From contig BCJX01000001.1 in assembly GCA_001600415.1 (NCBI GenBank), positions 1,073,635 to 1,137,634 of the forward strand: 64,000 bases of DNA, given 5' to 3'. This document shows positions 56,827-64,000 of the stretch, in pieces. The DNA comes from Pascua guehoae. Taxonomy: Eukaryota > Basidiomycota > Tremellomycetes > Trichosporonales > Trichosporonaceae. Position 1 is the stretch's first letter, and every line of letters starts with the position of its first letter. The position numbers and the translations under genes are program-made. The notes beneath the pieces are model-generated. The model was not told the origin of the DNA. It did no database searches and saw only the letters and a list, made by a program, of their open reading frames with translations.

Positions 56827-57421
56827 CTGCGCAATGTCAGCAATGCTTGTCGAACGCGACGCAGGTCGTCCTGCTCAACACTTACGGCGGCGATGAGATC
56901 TAGTTTTGGTGGCGGACGAGAAGAAAGAGCCAGCCAAGTGGCCAAGTCGTCGATTCAATCCTCGCGCAACCACCACCCCTCCCCCCCGAGTCCTCGCCAG
57001 AGCGTGACCCCCCTCCTCCCGTGGCTGGCTGGTTCTTTCCACGCGAGTTTTGTTCCGCAAAACATAACGCCGAAACTGAATTTTGTGGCACTTGCGTTGG
57101 AGTCTAAACTTACGTAACATGTCAACATCACGTGGGAATACTTCCGTCCATTTCTGGATTTCTGGATCATGGATCTGCCTGTTCCTGATGGTTTGGATGC
57201 TCTCTCGGCTAAGCGGCTGGATCCGGCAAACGTGGGGGTCCGGATCAACAAGGCCGAATGCCGCTCACCTCGCCTGGAACTACTCTTGGATCTTGTGGGC
57301 ATGCAGCACGCAGCAAAGCATGGTATGGCATGGTGCGGTGGTATGGGGTTACAACCTCTTCAAGAGCGCGACTGAGCAAACACGACGAACTTTCTCACTC
57401 CCCACTCCTCCCTCACTCACC
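56827..57421. promoter_or_regulatory. Divergent intergenic region, RPL40 and AUH-type hydratase
   Basis: About 595 bases between start codons of two divergent genes. The RPL40 side should hold ribosomal-protein promoter elements; I cannot name specific sites. Confidence 0.5.
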
Positions 57422-58388
57422 ATGCAGCGCACCCTCGGCCCCCTCCGTCCTCTCCGCCAGCTCCGCCCCCTTGTGCGCGGGTACGCGACGGCGCCCAAGC
57501 CGCACGCGCGCCTCGCGCCTGCGTCGTCGCTGGCAAAGTCAACCCATGCCGACCTGGACGGCGTCATGTGTCTGGTCATGGACCGGCCCGAGGCGCGCAA
57601 CGCGCTGTCGGTCCAGATGGTCGACGAGATGCGTGAAGCCATTGCCAAGCTGTCGACGGACAAGAACACGCGTGTCGTCCTGCTGCACGCCAACGGACCC
57701 GTGTTCTGCGCCGGCGCCGATCTCCGCGAGCGCAAGACCATGAACCAGGACCAGGTCGAAAAGTTCCTCAACGCCCTCAACGACATGGTGTGCGAGCTCG
57801 AGGACCTGCCCCTCCCCACGATCGCGGTCGTGGGCGGACCCGCGTTGGGAGGCGGTACCGAGCTCGCCCTCGGCTGCGACATTCGCGTCGGGTCAAAGGA
57901 CACGAGCTTTACCCTCCCAGAGGTCAAGCTCGGCATCATCCCCGGAGCGGGAGGCACGCAGCGCATGACCCGCCTCGTCGGCATGAGCCGCGCCATGGAG
58001 CTCATCTACACGGGTCGCAAGGTCGGTGCTGAGGAGGCGTCGCGGATCGGTAAGTATAGCGCTCGGCCTGTTGTTTTCTTCAACTGACGCACAAAGGCCT
58101 CCTTGACACCGTCGCTGGGCCCGACAGCACTGCACTCGATGCGGCATTCGACATGTCCTCCATGATGCTCTCGTCTGGTACGTGCCTCTCACACCACCAG
58201 CGCTGACATCAGCACCACTCTCTCTCCGTGCTGCCAAGCAGGCCATCAAGGCCGCGCCCGGCACGCCCATCCGTGAGGGCCTCCGCCTCGAGCGCAAGGC
58301 GTACGAGCCTCTCCTCGTCAGCGAGGACCGTCTCGAGGGTCTCCGCGCGTTTGCTGAGAAGCGCAAGCCCAAGTTCCAGGGCCGTTAA
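57422..58388 (+). CDS. AUH: Mitochondrial enoyl-CoA hydratase, methylglutaconyl-CoA hydratase (AUH) type
   Basis: Exons are 57422-58049, 58097-58177 and 58213-58388, giving 294 residues. Residues 1-30 are Arg/Leu-rich without acids, a mitochondrial presequence (RTLGPLRPLRQLRPLVRGYAT). The crotonase fold is clear: RPEARNALSVQMVDEM, FCAGADLRERKTM (oxyanion-hole region, with the AUH-typical Leu-Arg-Glu-Arg), PTIAVVGGPALGGGTELALGCDIRV, and FTLPEVKLGIIPGAGGTQRMTRLVG. The C-terminal helices contain AAKQAIKAAPGTPIREGLRLE. AUH hydrates 3-methylglutaconyl-CoA to HMG-CoA in leucine breakdown. Other mitochondrial hydratases share the fold, but the combination of ADLRERK and the C-terminal block favours AUH. 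Confidence 0.88.
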
Positions 58389-58641
58389 GTAGATAGCACG
58401 AGGTTGGGACGGTGTTTGGTCAACGGCGTTGGTGCCACGCATAGACCCATGACCATTGGTACAACGTTGTATGCATGCGTGATACAGCAGAGCATGGCAG
58501 CCGCCATGCGCTGGGAGGTGCTGGGTACAGCTGGAGGAGAGGTAGAATGATATAGGGAGGGGTCTGAGGGCGGAACGTGGAGACACATGCTGTAACAAAC
58601 AGTGGTGGTGCTATCGAGGATGGGAGGACATCTCCTGCTTC

Positions 58642-60895
58642 TCAAGCTGTGGACGCTGCAGCAGTCGTTGATGCGTTGGCCACGGAGATGCGGCGACGCT
58701 TGGCCCGTGCCGTGCGTTCCCACTCCTCGGCCTCGCTCACAGCCGCCAAGCGTGCCTTGGCGACAGCAGCGCCCGTCGTGCCGTCTCCAAACGCGAGCCA
58801 GTCGTTTTGAACGCCCGCCGGGGTAAACACAAACTCGACACTCGCGATCCCCGGTGCGTGGACATATTGTGCAGCGCCGTTCAGTCCAAGCAGTGGATTG
58901 TACGAGATACGGTCGCGCGTGCCGAATGTCGGCTGAGTACGCAGCGGGACGTGTGGCAGCTGCGTGTGCGGCTGATGCGTCAGTCAACAGTCTCAAGGGA
59001 AAAGCAACACCAACTCACCTCGTAAGCCGCGTTAATGACGCCCGGTTTCCAGCTGCCTGCTTTCGGGAGTGACCTGGTGGTCTCTGCCACCGACTCGACA
59101 ATGATCTTGCCGCCCGGTACGCCAACGGGTTCGGGCGCAGCGGCCTCTGTGATCGCAGCCGTGTTAGGCGTCTCGGGTGGGATCGGGGTGAGAGGTTCGC
59201 TCATGGTGTCAAACGTGACCTCGTTCGCCAGGGGATGTGGGGTCCTGTTCTCTTCTTCTTTGGGCTCCTCCTCCTTGAGCTCTCCCGACGAGTACCGTTC
59301 CGCCGCATACACCCACCCCCGAGTCGCGTCGACACCCTCGAGTGGGCTGATGCGCTCCTCGCGGTAAGCGCGGAGTGTCTCGTCGATACGCCGAGACTCC
59401 TCGGCTGTACGCAGCATCCAATCCTCCTCGGTCACGCCGAGTTGGCGCAGACGTCCACGTCGGCCGTGCATGTGATCCGACCAGGGGTCCAAACCATTTC
59501 CGCCAAAGTGTGTTGTTGGCCCACCAACCGTGTAGAACGACGACAGCTGAGACTTGACCGCGGCCGCGTCAGCCAACAGGCCTGCATTGGCGGGCGGTCG
59601 CCCAGGTCCACCGGCAGAGGGGTACTGGTTCACTGCCAACTCTTCGTCGAGCACGTCGCCGTGCGGGGTCCAGCCGTTGGCCTGGCAGTCGACTAATGCT
59701 TGTTCCTCGTTGTAGTCGTCATCAACCCACTTGCCTCCCTTGACCAGCCGCGCACCCATGAGCTTGAACACGTTGCGCATCGCCACCATCGTCACCATCC
59801 GGTGCTTGAGGTTGCCCGTGATACGGCCGACGTTGATGAGCATCTCGCGCTCCTCGGGGTTGCACGACAGCTTGACAATCTGCGGACACCGACGCAGGAA
59901 TGCGAGCGAATCCGTGTAACCACATGCACGGGCCGCGTCGATTGTAAGTGCGTACACGCGCTCGGGATCTTGACGCGTCGGTGATGTAAACGTCACCAAC
60001 TTGTACTCGCGACCGCCAAGGAGCCGGCCAAGCGCGTCCACCTTGGTGTCTCCCTTGGGGTCGTCCGGGAGGATCAACTCATCCACTGCGGCCACATACT
60101 CGACGCCCTTGATCAAGTAGGCTTGGCCTTCTGTTCGGGTCAGTATAGCTGTGCACAATGGTAGCACGCACCGATGACGTTCTCAAGTGCGCCGCGTGGG
60201 TCCTTCTTGACAGGCTGCGGCTGGGGCGGCGCCTTGCGGGTGGTTGTCTTTGGGGTCGTCGTCGTTTCCTCGTTGTCTTCCCCGCGCGCCTCACGCTCGC
60301 GGCGGACCTTGTCCCAACGTGCACGTGCTGCAGCTGCGGCGGCGCCCTTGATGCTGAATCCACCGCGTCCAGGTCGGCTCTCCTTCTTATACGGTTCATC
60401 CTTTTCCTTCTTCTTGGCGGCCGGACGGGTGCGGGTACGACGGGACGGGGTGATCGGCTTCTCCTCCTCCTCTTCCTCTTCGTCGTCTTCTGCAAATCAG
60501 TTAGCATCAGCACAAATGCACCACTCCTTACCTTCCTCGTCCTCGTCATCATCATCATTCTCGTCCAAATCGACAGGTACCTCGCGGTAGGAAACCTGCT
60601 TGGTCACACGGCGTCGTGTATGGTGATCTTCTTCCTCTGGCTCGCTCTCTTCCGTTTTCGCGCGCGTGCTCCGGCGTCTGGATGACGTCGAGGCGCGTGG
60701 TTTACGGCGGCGCGAGCTGGATGCCACAGGTCGCGCCTCCTCATCCTCGCCCTCGGCGTCGTCGTTGTCGTCAACATCCATTGGCTCGTCATGCACAGGT
60801 TCGGGCTCCTCCTTGACCTTGCGGGAACGGCTGGGACGCGCAGGAGACTGCTGGGCCGCCTGAGCGGCAGTCGAGCGGCGGGATGCACGCGCCAT
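58642..60895 (-). CDS. RSC7: RSC/SWI-SNF chromatin remodelling subunit RSC7 (Npl6/Swp82 family)
   Basis: Minus-strand exons are 60532-60895, 60172-60489, 59019-60130 and 58642-58959, giving 703 residues. The N-terminal 225 residues are Arg/Ser and Asp/Glu-rich with several nuclear-localisation-like clusters. The family core starts at about residue 228: EGQAYLIKGVEYV, DDPKGDTKVDALGRLLGGREYKLVTF, RVYALTIDAARACGYTDSLAFLRR, NLKHRMVTMVAMRNVFKLMGARLVKGGKWVDDDY. The C-terminal exon restores the second conserved block, FGTRDRISYNPLLGLNGAAQY and FVFTPAGVQNDWLAFGDG. RSC7 and Swp82 are paralogous subunits of the RSC and SWI/SNF remodellers in yeast; many basidiomycetes have a single member, so which complex it joins is not settled by sequence. 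Confidence 0.9.
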
Positions 60896-61218
60896 GGTGG
60901 CTGGAGTATGTGTACAATGTGTTAATTGCGAGCAGGTTGGTTGTTGGTGAGGCGAGTTTGTATTCATTGTCTCAAGGTGACGAACACAAACGCGCCACCA
61001 CAGTCGGTTCTAAACGGTGGCTCCAACAAACTGTGCCACGCGGCCCCTCGACTGACCCTTGGGGAGTACGCACAGCCAGCCAGCCCCCCCCCCTATGCGG
61101 CCTACGGCCTACGGTGAGCCTCCTCTTTTCTTTGCTTTGTTTTTCTTCGCTTTTCTCCCTTGCCCGCCCGTTGTTGCTCCTCCACTTGTCAAGTCCACCC
61201 TTGTCACCATCCACCGCC
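60896..61218. promoter_or_regulatory. Divergent intergenic region, RSC7 and AT-hook gene
   Basis: A stretch of 323 bases between the two start codons, pyrimidine-rich on the AT-hook side (about 61125-61205). Two chromatin-protein genes share this promoter region. Confidence 0.55.
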
Positions 61219-62672
61219 ATGGCCAACAAGGTCACGAGTGCTGGCCATTCCAGGCCACAGGCGACTCCTCTCACCCTCTCCACCGCCCTCAGCTCGTCCG
61301 ATTTGGACCCCGCTCTCCTCGCGCTCACCACATCACACACCGCCACCCAACCCAGCGCCACCGACTCGCCCATTGACCCTGCGCTGTTTGCGATTGAGCA
61401 GGTGGTCAACGATGTGAGGACAGGTCGCATCGGCGCAGAAGATCTCGGCATCGTCCCGCCAAACGAGGAACACGCCGAGCCATCAGATTCAACGCACCAG
61501 GGCGAACAGGGAGAACAGGCAGACCACAATGCCGACTCCGAATCGGCCACACTCGATGTCGTAGAGCACAATGCGCACGTCCTCTCGGCTGTGGAGACAG
61601 ACCCAAATCACATGCAACTCGACGACGATGGAATCGACCCTGCGCTGCGCGAGATTGTCAACAGCCTGACCAATGCTCAGCAGGTAGGTGTGCAGGTGTT
61701 CACTTTGGTCCGTGCATTCCGCTCACACACACCTAGTCCCACCATGGCAACCTCGGCGGTGCCGATGCTGATGAACGAGAGCGGATCGACCGCGAACGCC
61801 TCCAACAAACGCTTCAGACCACGCTCGAGGACTTTGCTCAGAGCGGGTTTGGATCATACGGCGCCATCTTCAATACCAATTTTGCCCAATCGCCAGGCAA
61901 CCACAACTTGATGCTTCCTCTCGGCACCGAGGGGGAAGCACACGGCCATGGCGATTCGCTCGACATGCAATCAACGGGAGACGGAAGCACTCCCGATCCC
62001 TCATCATCGACGGTCAAGCGTGGCCGCGGACGCCCAAAAGGCTCAAAGAACAAGCCCAAACCTGGAGCGCCAGTCGAACCCCCTCCCCCGCCCCCACCGA
62101 AACGCCGCGGCCGCCCACCCAAGCAGCGCACCGGCGAGGAATTGGAAGACTACGAACGACGCGTGGAGGAGAAGGCGCTGGGAATTAAGCGCAAACGTGG
62201 CCGTCCCCGCAAGTTCCCCGAGATTATGAAGGTGCGCGATATGCGGTTGAAGAAGAACCGCGCCTTTGTAAACGCAAAGTTCCGCGAGCTCGAGGAACGT
62301 GCCTCCCGCCTCGACGAGGCGGCGGGTTCAGCCGAACACGGCCACGACACGGTTCACATCCCCCAAAGCGTCGGGCTGGACCAACACACGCTCGATCACC
62401 ACGCGCACGCAGAAGGCAGCGGCCACCAGGATGCGGACGGCCTCTCTGCATCAGAGGTCGCGCTGGGAGAGCAGGTCGCGGCTGCGGTGGCACGCAACGA
62501 CGGGACAGACTTCGGCTGGTCATACCACGAGCAGTCGCTGCTCGAGGCCGTTGGCGTGGGTGTGGGTGTGGGCGTGGGTGACGAGAGCGAGGCGCCGAGT
62601 GCGGGCATGGCGCAGAATGACGACGGCATGCGCGGCGTCTTCTCGCTCGCCGACGTTGGAACGCAACAGTAG
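61219..62672 (+). CDS. AT-hook DNA-binding protein
   Basis: Two exons (61219-61683 and 61737-62672) join in phase to 466 residues. Three AT-hook motifs centred on GRP are spaced through the second half: GRGRPKGSKNK near residue 250, RRGRPPK near 278 and KRGRPRK near 309, the first two separated by a poly-Pro stretch. A basic helix follows (MKVRDMRLKKNRAFVNAKFRELEERASRLDE) that could be a short coiled coil. The N-terminal half is acidic and repeats a DPAL motif (LDPALLAL, IDPALFAI, IDPALREI), a pattern seen in some basidiomycete regulators. AT hooks bind the minor groove of AT-rich DNA, so a chromatin or transcription role is likely. I do not recognise an orthologue. Confidence 0.82.
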
Positions 62673-62850
62673 ACATAGGTAGAAGGACAGAAAGGGGAAG
62701 GACGAAGACGACAAACGACAGACGACAGACGTATCAGTTGTTGTAGACATTGAAGCGTAATCATGTATCCTGTGACAATCCACCCAAGAGGGCGACTTGT
62801 AACACGTGCATCGTGCATGGATTCTACTAATGCGGTCTCGGGCTCGGCCC

Positions 62851-63784
62851 TTAGACGCTGCATACGGCCTCGGCGACCTTGGTGTTGAGGATGAGCGCGA
62901 CGATGAGACCGTACAAGCCCTGCGGGTTAGGTTAGTAGGTGGACAGAGGTATGTCCGGGATCACGTACCAGAACCTCGCTGTGGCGTTAGTTTTGTTTCT
63001 ACCTCTCATCAAACATAATACGCACGCAAAAATGAGAATGAGGACCATGGTGACAAAGATCCTGGACTCGTACATGTACGCGCGGACACACTGATGGGTT
63101 AGTCGTCGCCTTCGCCGATGCACCCACAGCATCGCCAACGATTCCGATCGCGTAGCCGGCTGCAAGACCGGTAAGACCGCAGGCTGCTGTTAGTCCTACT
63201 GTATCTTCACAAAAATGACAGCACTCACAGAGCCCCGCGGCGAGGTGGATAAAGCCGCCGAAGAGCGAGTACGGCTGGTTGGGCTGGAGGTTGTCCGCAA
63301 TGAGGACCGAGACGACGAGGCCGTACACGGCAATAACTGGTGTCAGGCATGCCGCGGGACGTGTGAATACGCACTACCAGACATCTGTGGGTCAGCGTTT
63401 GTCACATCTGTCTCGAGGAAGGAAGACTCACAACGACGGGGATGAGGGACTAATCACGACGTCAGCAACAACAAGCGAGGAGCACTACCAGTACCGACCT
63501 TCATCAGGAGCTCGGGCCTTGTTGTCAGCGCAAGCTACATCGGTTGAACCCACCTAAACGCGCCGAGACCTGCGATGCCGATACCAGACTTGGATGTTCC
63601 GTACGCCGCGCCGACGGTGGAGAGGACCATCTGGGGGTCAGCGGTGGTGGATGAGACATGCGCGTGGTACGAACCGCGCAGGCGACGCCGGCGAAGCTGT
63701 AGAGTCAGCATGTGTGCAGTCGAGCAAGAGACGGTGCTGGACATACCCGAAGAAGGGCGCCCAGGAAGGGCAGAGCTCGGACAT
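62851..63784 (-). CDS. VMA3: V-type ATPase proteolipid subunit c
   Basis: Eleven minus-strand exons (63747-63784, 63675-63696, 63554-63630, 63499-63517, 63432-63449, 63375-63384, 63229-63336, 63128-63183, 63026-63090, 62969-62978, 62851-62919) join in phase to 163 residues. All four transmembrane helices of the c subunit are present: WAPFFGFAGVACAMVLSTVG, then [44 protein letters not shown], and [27 protein letters not shown]. The proton-carrying Glu is residue 139, equivalent to Glu137 of yeast Vma3. The ring of these subunits drives proton pumping into vacuoles and other acidic compartments. Two exons are only 10 nt long and two are 18-19 nt; the Glu lies in one of the 10-nt exons. The last intron acceptors were chosen to restore the family sequence [10 protein letters not shown]. 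Confidence 0.94.
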
Positions 63785-64000
63785 GGTGGGCGGGCGATGG
63801 CGAGGGAGTAACTGGTGGCCTCTGGGATGTCGATGATGATGTAGCTGGCATGTCACAGCGGGCGGCATGGGCGGGGCGGGGCGTTACGGTGGCTGGGGTG
63901 TGACGGGATGATAGAAATACTCCCGTCGAGAGTGGATGGGTTGGATGTGCGTGTCAATAGAGTCATGCAACACGTGGCGGAAGGTTCCATGGACTGGACA
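63785..64000. promoter_or_regulatory. Upstream region of the V-ATPase c gene, to window end
   Basis: About 216 bases with no exon seen; presumably the VMA3 promoter and leader. Confidence 0.45.

Overview
The window is eukaryotic nuclear DNA from a fungus, almost certainly a GC-rich basidiomycete; Tremellomycetes (a Trichosporon/Cutaneotrichosporon-type yeast) is my best guess. This rests on dense short introns with GTRNGT donors and CTRAC/CTGAC branch sites close to a CAG or TAG acceptor, intron-bearing tRNA genes, Ala/Ser/Pro-rich secreted proteins with C-terminal GPI signals, and the gene content. Gene models below were joined by hand from splice signals, phase and family conservation. No transcript data were available, so exon edges are predictions.

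Left part (1-20 kb): a partial kinase-like gene at the edge, a tRNA-Asp, the mitochondrial Fe-S assembly gene ISA1, a coiled-coil protein of unknown function, the complex I subunit NDUFA12 (with a repeat-packed 836-nt intron), gamma-tubulin complex component GCP2/Spc97, a medium-chain dehydrogenase/reductase with an unusual low-complexity insert, and a decayed C-terminal piece of a GPI-anchored aspartic protease.

Middle part (20-42.5 kb): a large kinesin-4-type motor, a second gamma-tubulin complex component of GCP4/5/6 type, the 18S rRNA methyltransferase BUD23 (divergent from it), an RRM/SR splicing protein of transformer-2 type, and a long stretch without recognisable genes that ends in a 50-N assembly gap. 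Three of the genes in the window (GCP2, GCP4/5/6-type, kinesin) serve microtubules.

Right part: a secreted GPI-anchored Ser/Ala-rich protein (42.6 kb), then a gene-poor, decay-rich zone (43-53.9 kb) with one near-complete aspartic protease, one F-box gene, an aspartic protease pseudogene, F-box-like fragments and two tRNA loci (Lys, and an anomalous Asn). From 53.9 kb the window returns to compact housekeeping genes: Mediator MED6, ubiquitin-ribosomal protein L40, a mitochondrial enoyl-CoA hydratase of AUH type, the chromatin remodeller subunit RSC7, an AT-hook protein and the V-ATPase proteolipid c subunit (11 exons).

I found no operon-like defence, biosynthetic or mobile-element system. 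The most unusual signals are extremely short introns (31-38 nt), micro-exons of 7-10 nt, an intron built from tandem repeats, and a 27-base tRNA-Asn sequence that covers the stop codon of an aspartic protease gene and recurs in the tRNA-Asn-like locus 4.3 kb away.
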